Positions 12,366-24,980 of a DNA stretch of 64,000 bases are shown piece by piece. The translations under genes and the position numbers were made by a program. The notes below the pieces were generated by a model that had not been told where the DNA came from, searched no databases, and was given only the letters and a program-made list of their open reading frames with translations. Source of the DNA: Brugia malayi (Eukaryota > Nematoda > Chromadorea > Rhabditida > Onchocercidae). The stretch is from the NCBI RefSeq assembly GCF_000002995.4, contig NW_025062293.1:22641-86640 (forward strand), in the 5' to 3' direction. Each line of letters opens with the position of its first letter. Position 1 is the first letter of the stretch.

Positions 12366-13832
12366 TTCTGCCTTTCTTTCCCTCAAATTCTAACAATCCG
12401 AAAAGCACTAAAATGAATGTTTGACGTGAAGCAACTGTTGAAATAGGATGAAATGGTAGAATTCTATTCTTTTCCTCTCACAATTCTACAATCTTTCGAT
12501 TATTTACAAAGCTATGCCATTTGCTGAGAAGTTAGTTAGTCAGTCGTCCAAATGTGGTGGAATATTTCAACAACAATACAAATTGAAATTTAAACCAGTA
12601 GCGCAATTTTCCATTTTACCGCATCGCATTTTCTTTTTCACTCCTTTTTTTCTCTTTTTTTCTGCAAAATAATTTATTTTTGATTTACTTTTAATGTAAA
12701 CTATTTCATATGTTGTGGAATATTTCATTTACATTTTTTATATTGTTTATTTATTAAAAATTATTATTAAAAATTATTAAAAATTATTAGTTTAATAATT
12801 GTATAAATTATTATAATTAGATAAATAGTTCTTATGTTTTCATATCTGCTTATTGTTATTTTGATTTTATTCAATTTATTTTCCATCAAATTATTATATT
12901 TACTTTCAAAGTTTTTGGATAAAGTAAAATTTGCGTATTCTTAACTTATTGATTAAAACAATGAAAGGATATTCACTTACATTAATAATTAATTAATTAA
13001 TAATTAACAGTTATCATTTAATTAATTATGCTTCAATCATAAAGAAAAAAAATTCTACCAGATGGCATATTTGCTATTTTATAATTGGCCGGAAAAATTT
13101 TTCTTTCATTATTATTTTTATTTCTAAAATTATATTTAAAAATTTTTTCATGAAAATTTTTGTCACAAATTTTACAATGATATCTCTTTCCCATTGTTTG
13201 ATTACAATTGAAGAAGTGATAATATAAAAGATATTGATTGCACGGTTAAATAAAGAATATAAAATCAAAATATTTCGTAAAATTTTCATCAAAAAGTTTT
13301 TAAACATAATTTAAAAAAAAAGAAAGTTTGGTGAAAAAAAAAGGAAAAATTTTCTGCCAGATGGCATATTGCTAGCAATCTCAAGATACGGAAAGAGTAT
13401 GCAATGGAAAGCTTTTAAAAGAAAGAAAAAATGAGCTAAGATCGAGAAATTCATATTAACATAAATACAAATATCATTTCTGATTAAATTATGATATGTT
13501 ATCATTAGAATATAGCAAATGCTTTCTAATAAGTAATTATAAAATTAATCAAATTATCCTTTTTTTTTTTCATTTTTCAGAAGATTAATATTTAGATGCA
13601 GTAGAAATTGTCATCTCCTTTATCAGCATTATCGTAATGATGATAATGGTTGAAGTGATAATAATCTTATCGATGATTAAAGTGATAACAGTCTTATCAG
13701 CAATTATCTAGCTGAACAATATATGAACTTTTATCAAGAAGCAAATCGAACAAGCATAGCAATTTGATTGAGATATTAATTAATTTTGGTCTTTTGATTG
13801 TTTTGTTTAAAAAATTTCTTTAAAACATTTAT

Positions 13833-13921
<89 letters not shown>

Positions 13922-15920
13922 TCAATGTTTAGCTAAATTCAATAAAAAACTAAAACTAAAAAAATATTTATCATTGAAAGTTTTTGTTGTAAATAACAAA
14001 ACATCTGATATGCAATTTATAAAAAAATTTGTAAATCTTTTTAACAAACCTAATCCAATTTTTTCTTTTCTTTATTAACTATTTCATAGGATTACAAAAT
14101 TAATTTATTAATTAATCGTATTTTTTTTTTTTTTTTGTATTTTTTTACCTCAATGTTTTAATATAGACGAGAATAAATATATATCGATGGATGAATGAGT
14201 GTGCTTTTTTTTTTTAAAGAATAAATAATTTTGTAAACATTTCAGCACTGTGAAAAATCAATTCAAGCAAATGTAAACTTATCTACAACTTACTTTAGAT
14301 AAAATATTTAACAGTCCTTTTAATTTTTTTCTTAAATTCTTAAATAATTTTTGAAATTTCTTAAATATTTCTCTGCATTTATCGAAATTCAAAATTTTCA
14401 TAATTTCTTGAAAGAAAGAAAAAAAAAAAACGATATGTTTTAAGAGAGAGAGAGAGAAAGAGAGAGAGATGTAAAAAAATTGCAGAAATTTTTCATTACT
14501 TCTCAGATTCTTTCTTTTTTCCTTTCTTTTTTTTCTCTCTTAAAATATAAGATGAAATGATTCAGAAAGATTAACAATTGTTTGAAAGAAATTTAAGAGA
14601 GAACCATCATATATATATATATATATATTTCATAGACATAAATAAGCATAGCCATTATCAAGAAAAATATCCAACAATCAATCTGATCTTGTCCATTATT
14701 ACCAAGGTGATAAGCTATAAGTAATTCACATTAAGCTAACATCTCTATTCATAATTATAATATATTCATGGATTACTAACAACACTCAGTCATTTATTTA
14801 TATACTGAAATTTTAGAAATTAGAAAAAATTTTACAAAAAAATTTTACAAGAAAAAAAATTTTACAAATTTTTTCTTTTTACTTTGCTCTTTGAAACTTA
14901 TCCTTCAAATTTCATTTCCTTCTAATATTTTTTCGTCTTTTAACTTTTTTAACTTAATATTGATTAGCTTTCTTCTTAAAAAAAAAAGAAAAAAAAGGAA
15001 AGGAAAAATATAAAAGTAAATAAAGCAAAGAAAAAAAAAAGTATAACAAAATACTAATTGAAGGATAAATCAATCAAAATCTAAGATTGAAAAACTGATA
15101 TCACTGAAATGTTTTAAAATAATCAATAAATGATCATTGGATGATCACAGATAATCTTAGCAAATACTTTTTTTCTCTCTTATTTTATCACTTTCAATTT
15201 ATTACTTTCAAATTAATAAAATTATTAAAAATATTTAAAAATATTATATTTAAGAAAAATTTTACATAGCTTCATTAGAGTTAAATTAATTACATTGTTG
15301 ACATTCTTACATATATCTATGCTAGATAGATAAGTGAGAAATAAATATATCTTATCACGATAACATTTGCAAGACTTGTATCACATATTTTTATCAATTA
15401 TGATCTTATCATAACTGATATTATTTAAATACCAGTAAAAAAAAAATAAATAAACATTCCTAAAAAATGTCTTATCTCTTTGTTATATCTTATTTTTGCG
15501 TTATTGCATATTGGTTTTTGCTTTTTCGTTTTTTTTTTCTAAAAAAAAAATACATTTTATAGGCTTATTGTAGCTTTCATTATTTATTAGATATATTTTT
15601 AAATATAACTTATAATTTTGTTTAATTTTAATTTTAATCTATTTCAAATCGTCGTTGTATGCATATGGAGTAGTAAAGTGTTTTGCATACTTTAGCAGAA
15701 ATATTTACAGCTGAATTTAATTGTGCTTAAATTACAATTCTATTTGTCAATTTTCAATTATTCTACTTGAAAATTAAATTTTTATAAAAAAGAAAAATAT
15801 TAATTCTTTTTTTTGTAAAAAAAACTAGATATTTGAACAAAAATAAATTGAATAATGCAATTTATGAAAGAAACATTTATTTAATATTTTTCTATTTAAA
15901 TACTTTTTTTTTCATAATAT
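12366..15920. other. Gene desert with simple repeats
   Basis: Extremely AT-rich, with no coding signal. It contains a long (TA)n microsatellite at about 13836-13918, a short one at about 14611-14630, and a GA-rich stretch at about 14443-14470. The TA run is interrupted once, near 13882. Confidence 0.6.
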
Positions 15921-15938
15921 TCGTTTAAACTACCAGCG

Positions 15939-16865
15939 ATGCCAAGTTTACCAGAAACACGAGTAAAACGATCCAGAACCTTCGAACAAGTCAGCCTTGA
16001 TTATATGGGTCCTCTTTCAGTCAAATCTAATACTGGTCTAGTCAAAAGATGGATAGCACTTTTTACGTGCTTCACTACCAAAGCGGTGCATCTAGAAATG
16101 GCGGAGAATTTATCTGCCGAGAATTTCTCACATGTTTTAAGAAGATTTATCGCTCGACGTGGATATCCAAAATTAATATTAAGCGATAATGCTAGCCAAT
16201 TTCAACTGGTATTCAAAACTATTATGGAAGAAAACGCTAATTTTTTGGCGACAAAAGGTATGATATGAAAAAATACTATACCAAGAGCACCATGGGGCGG
16301 TGGTGTATATGAAAGACATATAGGACTCACAAAAAAGGCATTAAGAAGAGCAATAGGAAGAAAACTTCTAAAGGAAGGAGAATTAATAACATTAATAGTT
16401 GAAATAGAAGGAATCCTTAATACCCGTCCATTAACTTATGTAGGGTTTGACGACTACAGAATCATTCGTCCAATTGATTTTATATCACCTATGGCTTCAT
16501 TAGATCTACCAATAAATTATGATAGTGATCAAGATGAATATACCCCTTATACAATAAAGACTAAAGATAAGTTAATCAAGTATTGGACTACCACTCTTAC
16601 CACATTAGATGTCTTTTGGAAGTTGTGAAAAGAAGAATATCTTACAAGTCTTAGAGAACGCACACAAAGAGAATTAAAATCACCTAGAATAGTAGAAAAA
16701 AGAGTACCACATGAAAATGAGATAGTATTACTAAATGAACCAGAAGTACCTCGTGGTGTATGGAAATTGGCAAGGATAATAAAAATTAATTGAGGATGGG
16801 ATGGAAAAATAAGGAGTGCAACAATACAATTACCGAATGGAAAACAAATCGATCGATCAATAAAT
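15939..16865 (+). pseudogene. BEL/Pao integrase core and C-terminal domain, three in-frame stops
   Basis: A single frame (codon positions divisible by 3) covers the DDE integrase core. The first Asp is in the SLDYMGPL block, the second in LSDNASQF, and the Glu lies in the VYERHI block near 16302. It continues into the small C-terminal domain with LPNGKQ. The family cuts and joins element ends into host DNA. Three stops interrupt it, all TGA, at 16266-16268, 16626-16628 and 16791-16793; no frameshift is seen in this part. Upstream pol domains are missing, so it cannot be expressed as a normal polyprotein. Confidence 0.8.
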
Positions 16866-18636
16866 ATGCTTTATCCTATGGAAATAGATGCTACTGAAGA
16901 TAAAGAAGAAAAAGTGGAAGATGAACTAGAAGAACCCATTGCTCGACGAACCAGAAGTGCTAAAAAATCACAAACTACAGTCTATGCAAAGGACAAGTTT
17001 AATTTTTTGGTAAAAACTTTATCATTAATAACGATGATGTCATTAATACCAAGACAGGTATTAGCCAACAATAGATGTAATTGGATTGCTGGAGTACCCT
17101 TTAATATTCTTGAAAAATGGAATTGTGAAGAAATTATTCACAAAAATGCTACATATCACAAAGTGGATGTATACACACGCACCCAGCTATAAAATGTAGC
17201 AACATTACACGGACTGTATGCACGAAAATTTTTCTCAGAATATCGCTATCGGTAGTATCAGACCATACGTCTACTACCGCAACTTCCTCACAATTCTGCA
17301 GATATTTAAATGTTCGAAAACAAATGAACGGAATTGGACTAATTCAATCTTCTCCTAATCAATGGATAACGAATAAGGAAATACAATACTCCTATGGATG
17401 GTTAGGAGTTAACTGTCAATCAACGTCAAACTTCATATTAACTCAAGGAGAAATTCTCCTCTACGATGGAAGAGGGTTAGTCTCTAACTTTGAAGATATA
17501 AAAGACTGTTCGACACAAAAGGGTGAATGCATAACGAATACTAGCATTATCATATGGAAATAGCAATGATACGACCAATCATTGTTTATATCGAAAGATC
17601 GGAAGATTCAAGGCTACAAAGTATAACAACCACTTCATCATCGATGAAATACAAGCATCGCTTATAATTGATAAAAACCCCCCTGTATTAAACACCAAAA
17701 TTTGTAGATTCACCTCTCCAATTTTAATGCAGGGCGATATAGTTATTGAACTAGACGTTGAAAATGACTCGAACTCTACTACAAAATTCAAACGAAGAAT
17801 AACAAATAAACTATTTTAATGATGGAAAAGGCTCCGGATAGAAAGTACGATCCTGAAAATGTAAAACTTCAATACCTTTCTGATTCACTAAGACAAGAAT
17901 TCCTTCAACAACTCAAAGAAACACAGCAGAGAAGTTGCCAAAACAGAAATAACCTATTACTTTTGACCAAATGGCTATCAATCAGCAATCCTACCCTTGC
18001 CACGAAACTAATACTTCAAAGAAACGATGTGATAGCTAAAAGAATTAACGGAAATTTGATGGTGGCTCCTTGCAAATCAGAACAATCAACAATCGAAAAT
18101 ATCGAATTCAAAGGAGATTTAATAAGTAAGTTTGAAATTGAAAGAATTAATGCAGAATTGGAAATCTTAACTCAAAGCCAAAAACAATTAATTCAATACC
18201 ACATCAAATGAAGGATGAACTCTTTTGGCAAGAAATTTCTGAAGAAAGAGAAGAAATTATCGAACAAATGGTAAGGAAATTCAACGAAATTGTTCTACCG
18301 ATAGAAGAAGAATTTGAAAATATGATAACACATTGGAAATTGATTTTTACCTATATAATTATTGTAACAATATTAACTATTTTTGTCATTCTGAAGTGGA
18401 AATTTAGGTTAGTTCAATCCGTCTTTTATCATACTCCAAAACGAAGTTCAAATCAAGCTACCATCACTACTCTCCCTACAGAATTAGCACACACACAATT
18501 CCAAACTAAAGAAATCCCACTTATTAAACTCCATACATTTAACTACATACCTCAAAATCACTCTCTCAAAGTTATATCTTCCTCTTCCTTTTTTGGGAGT
18601 GTCGCGAATTATAACATCACGAAAACTCCTATCTAA
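16866..18636 (+). pseudogene. Env-like region of the BEL/Pao element, broken
   Basis: Beyond the integrase, the same frame runs to a TAA ending at 17192 through an acidic then basic linker and a hydrophobic stretch that could be a signal sequence, followed by Cys/Trp-bearing residues. Further open pieces lie at 17324-17563, 17819-18211 and 18208-18636 in different frames. The last has a charged helical region, a membrane helix of about 23 hydrophobic residues near residues 45-68 and a basic stop-transfer sequence, as expected for the anchor of a class I-like envelope protein. The position after pol and before the 3' LTR also fits env. Frame changes and stops between the pieces show that it is dead. 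Its last 37 bases overlap the LTR. Which virus-like glycoprotein family it came from cannot be told from the sequence alone. Confidence 0.6.
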
Positions 18637-19144
18637 AAATAATCCCATAATATCATAAGTTATCTCTACATAAATCTAATTTCTTAAGACTTTTTACATG
18701 TGATTTTCATCATAGATACGTTCAGTTCTCACATTGTAAATTCTCAATTTTTTAGACACTTCCTACTCTTCAGACATCGTAAAACAATCCTACAGTATCT
18801 TAAATTATCTCTCTTTAAATCTAGTTTTTTTGGTTTATTACACATGTAATCCCATATCATAAATTTTCAATTCTCATGAACATTTCCGATTCTTCACATT
18901 TTTATCTTAGACACGCCCAATTATCACTCATATAAAATTCAATCCTAAAAAATTACAATTATTATTTGTCTTTAAGGTCGATTATTACTCGGTTAACCAA
19001 TTTCAATTCCTGCGGTTTTCTTTTATAAATTTCTTCTCTTTTTATTGCTCGGTTTGTTAACATTACGTTCTAGAAAAATAAAGGTTTATTAATCTTCCTA
19101 CTGTATTGCAACTATTCGAGTCAACCAGACAACTTTTCACGACA
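18600..19144 (+). repeat. 3' LTR of the BEL/Pao element (545 bp)
   Basis: It starts TGTCGCGAATTATAA and ends TTTTCACGACA, giving TGTCG/CGACA terminal inverted repeats. Both ends are homologous to the solo LTR at 39110-39750. A polyadenylation signal AATAAA at 19077-19082 runs directly into GGTTTATTAATC. A purine-rich GGGAG precedes the LTR. The SL1 sequence found in the sister LTRs is absent here. Confidence 0.8.
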
Positions 19145-20177
19145 AATATGTCGAGGCGAAATCTTTCATCTTTTCTACTCTATGCTGACTGACTTCCACT
19201 TTTGGCGTTGTGTGCGGATCCATGTGAACTTTCGGATGATTTTGAAGTTTGTGAAACTATCCAGTCAATTTTGCTTAGTGTCTTCTCAGTAAATGACTTG
19301 GCTTAAATTTATCAGTAGATCAAAAGCTTTGAATGATAAATTTGTTGAAAAGAAGCTAAATAAATGAAAAGTTGTTATACTAATTTACTATGTGTAAGTA
19401 ATTACTGAATTGTGCGAGAACATTTTTCAATGATTTCAGAGTTTTTGAAAAATAATTAAATATTTGAAAAAAATTTGCAAATGATTCCAACTTTGAAATC
19501 GACCTAATTCAATCAAATTAAGTTGAATATCAACTAATTTAAATGCAATCAATTTTAATTAGTTTAAAGAGATCTAGAAAACTTCTAACTTGATTATCTC
19601 GATCCTTCTATATTTGGTGCATTACTTATTGTTACTGGTGCTGGCTGTATAATGCTTTCTAGAAAAAGAGAAAAAAGTTTCTAAGCTAAGATTACAATAA
19701 TTTAATGTAAACTGCGAAATTTCTCTTTATTCATAAGAAAGTCATTCATTATATCACTTCTCCGAGTTATGATTCATATGTTTAAAATTCGGTTGATTCA
19801 CAAACGAACAGTAGATTTCTGATCAAAACAGTTTTTGGAAGTATTCCAAAAATTTTCTGCATTCGATGGATGACTCAATTAAAATCTGAAAACACTGTCA
19901 ATTTCCCAAATTAGTGAAAGTAGATTAAATTGTATAAGTTGCACTATCAACATACTCCCTTTGTGTATAACAATTTTATCGTAGTTTATATTTTAATCAG
20001 ATGTTAATAAGAAAAGTTTAGTCTACAATAGTTATTACTGTTTTCTGAAATGCAAAAGATAATAACACCGCAGAGAAAAAATATCTCAGTCATATTTCTA
20101 AATTGTAGACAGTCTAAAAAGTTGGGGTGGTATAAAACTTTAATAACAGCGTTTTTAAAACTAAAATATTTATGTAG
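19145..20177. other. Unassigned DNA after the retroelement
   Basis: Mixed composition. A hydrophobic frame near 19610-19680 (FGALLIVTGAGCIM) has no acceptor or start to support it. A minus-strand frame near 19147-19240 beginning MDPHTTPKVEVSQ is short. Neither is called as a gene. Confidence 0.3.
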
Positions 20178-20568
20178 TTTAGTGTCGGACACTGCAATCA
20201 ACAAACTCGTTTCGTGTATGTTGATCCTTGGAATGGTGCAGTGGGTGGGCATCAGAACCGTTCTGATGACTCACTTAAAGCGAGCGGGTACTTTCGCATA
20301 TTCGAAAACAAGTAATTTAAATTAAATGATTTCCAAAATATTCATTCTGCTATGAACTATGAAAAAAAATTGATCCTATTTTTAGATAGTAAACTGCTTA
20401 AAAACAATTTATTGTTTGGTACAAATTTTGATGCGGCGAGCTCTGCGACAATTATACGAAATTAATAGATATTTAATGATAACAAAAACAGCGAAATACA
20501 AATTACTTACCAATAAAATGATGGAAGTAATCAGTGAGTTGCAGGCTTTGGTCGATCAAGAGAATTGA
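20178..20568 (+). CDS. Two possible exons of an unidentified gene
   Basis: 20178-20315 follows a TATGTAG acceptor and is open for 45 codons to a TAA. It has a markedly protein-like composition (TRFVYVDPWNGAVGGHQNRS). 20386-20568 follows a TTTTTAG acceptor and is open for 60 codons to a TGA, including MRRALRQLYEINRYLMIT and MMEVISELQALVDQEN, which would form amphipathic helices. The phases of the two do not fit one another with the only visible donor (20312), so they may belong to different transcripts, or the first may be terminal. The family is not recognised. Confidence 0.35.
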
Positions 20569-23500
20569 GGAAATTTCAGTTCAATTAGTTATTTTTCAGT
20601 GCTCTAAAAAAGAGAGTATTTGAAAATAAAACAAATAAATTCTTCATTTTATGAAAAAGTAGTGGAAAAATTCATTAAAAGAATAAAGCTTCAATTAAAA
20701 CAGATAAAACAACTGAAAATGTTGAAAAAGTCCAAAGCAAAAACGAACAAAAGAGAAAGGAAGAAATGAATTAAAAGGATAGAAATGAAAATAAAAAAGT
20801 AATTAGGAATATTTTACAGATTAAAATATTGCTCAATGCCAATAATAATCGAAAAGAGTGCGGAAGAATATTCAAAAAAGAATCATATTTTTTTCATTTC
20901 TTTCTCTTTTCCGCATACATTTTTTCATATTCATATAGTAATTATCCTATTCCGTTTACAGTACCCATTCATCCTTATTTACTAACATCGTTAATTAGAG
21001 CTTCAAATATCAGTATGATTAGAAATAGCATATTCTTTTATTCAGATGGTATTAAGGTAGAATTTTTCAGCAACAAACAATTAAGGTAGAATTTTTTTCA
21101 ACAAACAAGAGTACCAAAAAAGAAATTTCACACTCAATTCTATAAAAAATTGCTCTTAGTCTTAAATCTTAAATATTACAAAAGTGACAAAAGTGATAAA
21201 GAACCAAACGCTGATAAATGATACTCTCATTAAACTTTTTCGAAGTTTTTTTTCAATTTCTTATTTTAATTTTATCGTTTCTGTCATTAGAATGATCCAA
21301 AAAGGGTTTTTTTTTTTTTTTAAATAGTCCGAAATCTGCATAAATTCAACAATTCGGATTTCAATTATGACAGTGAAAAACGAATTTCTTGTAAATTTGA
21401 TTTGAGCTTCCAAATTGTCATTCATTCTTATTTGGGATTAATATGTAGAGAAGCCTTTTAAACGAGCAATCGAGCAATATCTGCTACAAAATGCTAATAG
21501 CAAGAAGTAATTGATTAGAAAACATTGCAAAAGTGGACATTTTCAAGTGGGAAAAGTGCGCATTCGCATTCCTATTTTTCGCTGTGTTTGCAAGTAGAAA
21601 TAACTTGGAAATTTTTTATGAATTTATTTTTTATGCAAAGAATTTTCGTTGACTTGGAAGTTAAACGATGTGCATCACCACTTGTACATTCTGGTGGCTG
21701 CCCCTTTGTTGAAAGTTGTAACTGTCATCTATGCGTGTCATAAGATTATTTCAAAAATACCATCTAGTTAAAGCATTATTGAGTGAGAATTGAAAATTGA
21801 ATCCGTTTTTAATTGGGAAAAATCGAATTAAGTTCAAATTAAAATCAGAAACTGAAGGTAAAATGAAGATTTATGGTTGTGATAAAACTGGATTGCATCA
21901 CTTTCTACAATTTCAGTTTTTATCAACATTTGAGTTCCTATTTTTTACATAGATCGATACCTAAGATAAAACCAAACGTTAAATTTGTTTTTTAATTGTC
22001 ATTATAAAGCTCCAAACTTTAAATTAGCAAATTAAAACTTGAATTTCTGTTCAGAAATTAACATAAAAATTGTAATACAAGAGAAAAGCACAATTGTTTT
22101 CCCCTAACTAAATTAATAAGTGAAATTTCCAAAATTTCCTTTTTCCTCTTTTTAGATCAAATTTCACCCTTTAAATTTTCGCTATTTTAATTTATACAAT
22201 CTCAGTAAGCAATATTAAGAAAGGGAAAACAACATGCTAGCAGAACTTTCCACTTTCCAGTCGTTTAGTAAAACATAATACTTCAGAATAAATTATTTAG
22301 CCGCACAGCTTTCCATATTTTTCATCCACAAATTCAATTTTTCTCATATCTTAAAATATTATACTCTTTCTTAGACCATTAAAGCTTTATCTGTCCTTTT
22401 TTGATAAATTAAGAAGTGTTAAAAACTTGTTTTACTCATAAAGAGAAAAACAAATTGTTGTCACCATGTTACATTAAAGCAATTTGGGAGGAATGATAGC
22501 AATTACTTCTTTCCACTATCCATAAATTTGTTTAAATATTCCACCTTTTTTCACTTTTATTGATTTTTATTGATAAAAGTAAAAAAATCCCTAGAAAAAT
22601 ATTTGTATCTCCAAGTGTGTTACAGTATATTTTATCAGAAAAATTTTATTATTAATTTAAATGTAAAAATGTATTGCAAAATAGAAATGATAGCTTTTTT
22701 CAGCGGCAAAGTTACAATTAACATTTTGTTGATAAGAATATTTCAGTGATTATTTTGTCCACTTTGATTATCATAAGAATAAATCTAAACTACGATTATT
22801 ATCATTTATCAATTTATCACAGGAAAAACACAACGACCAATTATTATAGCACAGTGGCTTATAGCAATAATATAAAACTTAATGATGTAAATAGTATCGA
22901 TCACAAATAGCATAATTTAGAAAGAAAGTTAATAATTACACTAACAATAGAAAAAATATTTCAAAGGATAGTCAAGACTTGTTTAAAAACTAGAAAATAT
23001 ATCATAGCTTCATTCTACTATCAATGAAATGTTTTGTGCAGTTCAAATAGCATCAATTAAAAATAGCATATCTACTCATAATTTATGATAATAATCAAAC
23101 AATCAAATTGCTACATGAAATATCATTATAAATGCTTAACCTCTGAGTTTAACATGAAACCATTTGTTTACTTTCATGTTCACTGAAAACAACAGTATAT
23201 TTATTTTGTACATTTTAAAGCTTGTGTCGGTTCTGAATGGATTTTCAAAGGAATAATAAAATTTAGTGAAACACTGACTAAGAATGAATTTTGACATAAA
23301 TGTATTCACCATGCAAATAATGAAACAGTAACTTACACAGAAGGAATCATATTTAAATAATTAATTATCAATGAATATTTAATTTTACTATTTAATTTAT
23401 TTTTTAATCAACGTTTAATTTTGCTATTTGATTTAATTTGTTATTATGCTATTCGTTCTTATTTTTTCATTTTTTTACTGCTTCAACAAATATCATTTTC

Positions 23501-24487
23501 CTTGCAGTGCTTCACCATATTTCTTCAAAATTTGCACTATTCATTCTGAAATATTAAAGAAATCATTAAAAAAAATTTTTTTTGAAATTATTTAATTGAT
23601 TAGTACTGGTTAATTTATTATTGCAGATCGATCCAAGTTTTTTATTGATGATATGCACCAAAAATGGTTATAAAATGATTAGTGAATACCAAAAGTTTAT
23701 TTAATTTTAATTTAATATACATTACATGAAATATTCATTTAATTAGTAAGATATGTTGTTACACACTTGTAGATACAGAATCTTAAAGTTTAAAAAAAAA
23801 TTTTTCGAAAAATCTTTGAAAGCATCTTTTGATATACATATACAAATAACTAATATATTCAGTAATACATAATAATATGTTATTATATTGTAAGAAAGTA
23901 ATAGATACGAAATCACGTACAATATTTGAAACGAACGATATCATAAATTTTTTTTTTTTTAAACTTTAAGATGAGAAAAAAAATCATAAAGTACTATAAA
24001 TAGGTATTGAATATTCCACTGACTTAATTTATTAGTCATTAAAATTTGAAAGACTTAGAAAAAACAAAAGTGAGAACTTGTAAAATAAATAAGCTTCTTA
24101 TTTTGTTATTTTTAATTAATCCAGAGTTTTAGATTTAATTTATGGCGTAATTTTGAAGCAATTGGTTGTGTGAAATATGTCAATAAACATAAAGAAGCAA
24201 AAATTTCGCACGAAATCATTTACATTATGAATTATTATTATTGGTAAAATTTTACCTTTTAGTTAAAAAAAAAAAACAAAAAGGTTTTGTGTAAAAAAAC
24301 TTTGAATAAAATCTTTGTGAAATTAAATTAAATTGATGAAATTATTCCATGTTTAGAAAATTTTCTGATACGGGGTTTATATTTGTATTAAAAATTTTGC
24401 TTGGAATTTTTACTTTTAATTTAAGTTGCTATATGGATGAAATATGACGAAATATTGAAATTGGCGATATTATTATTGAAAAACATA
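20569..24487. other. AT-rich intergenic region without a supported gene
   Basis: No conserved protein pattern was recognised. A 72-codon plus frame at 21525-21743 ends in a cysteine-rich tail (HSGGCPFVESCNCHLC) that might be a small exon, but splice support is poor. The remainder is homopolymer-rich. Confidence 0.35.
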
Positions 24488-24492
24488 TGCTA

Positions 24493-24975
24493 TATCATGG
24501 AATATATTGACTGCCAGATACTTTGTTTTGCCTCAAACCTGGGTAATTAAACCAACAAATCAATATTATGCGTAACGAAAGATATAATATAATTATGGAA
24601 CACCAAAATAATATCAAAAACCACTCCAAAATGTAGAATGAATAACTGTAATGGAGGATTGGTTTATACACAAAACTGAACTGACACCAGATATCCGACA
24701 GAGAACATTTGGCTGATGTGAAACAAAGATTGCTGATAAAGGGGTTTGCTAACAAAGGGTTTTTGTTGGGTGAGAAAAGGGAATTAGCATAATGGCTTGA
24801 ATGATCTAGACATAGATTAGTTACAAATGCGAAATTATTTGGTGATTGATTTATCAGGCATCTGGCAAAAGGTATTAGAATTTGAATGTAATTTAAATAT
24901 ATTTTTACGTATGTAATCTATGTATGTATGTAATATTAAATACATGTAATTTAAATTAAATGTATTTTTACGACA
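24493..24975 (-). mobile_element. Solo LTR with TGCTA target-site duplication, carries SL1
   Basis: The minus-strand LTR begins TGTCGTAAAAAT (24975 downward) and ends at 24493 with a decayed terminus (TATCATGG on the plus strand, against TGTCGTGA in the 39.1-kb copy). It is flanked by the direct repeat TGCTA at 24488-24492 and 24976-24980. It shares diverged homology with the 39.1-kb solo LTR over the region after the SL1, for example AGGATTGGTTTATA and ATTACAAATGC blocks. No internal element sequence lies beside it, so it is a recombination remnant. Confidence 0.75.
24532..24553 (-). other. SL1 spliced-leader sequence (one mismatch) inside solo LTR
   Basis: Read on the minus strand this 22-mer equals the nematode SL1 exon except for one A-to-G change (CCCAGG instead of CCCAAG). 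It is not followed by GT, so it is not a functional SL RNA gene. It lies 40-61 nt from the LTR end. Confidence 0.85.
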
Positions 24976-24980
24976 TGCTA

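Larger units (their letters stand above)
15925..19144 (+). mobile_element. 5'-truncated BEL/Pao LTR retrotransposon with env-like region
   Basis: The element keeps integrase, an env-like region and a 3' LTR, but lacks the 5' LTR, gag, protease, reverse transcriptase and RNase H. The left break is near 15925, where AT-rich unique DNA turns directly into the linker before the integrase core. BEL/Pao assignment rests on the integrase type and on homology of the sister copy at 31.2 kb, which retains the Pao-type reverse transcriptase start. The LTR at 18600-19144 begins TGTCGCG and ends CACGACA, and its termini match the solo LTRs at 24.5 and 39.1 kb. Confidence 0.8.

Noticed and set aside
19610..19680. 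Hydrophobic segment resembling a membrane helix followed by basic residues
   Set aside because: An in-frame stop lies just upstream with no acceptor AG in between and no ATG, so it cannot be expressed as seen.
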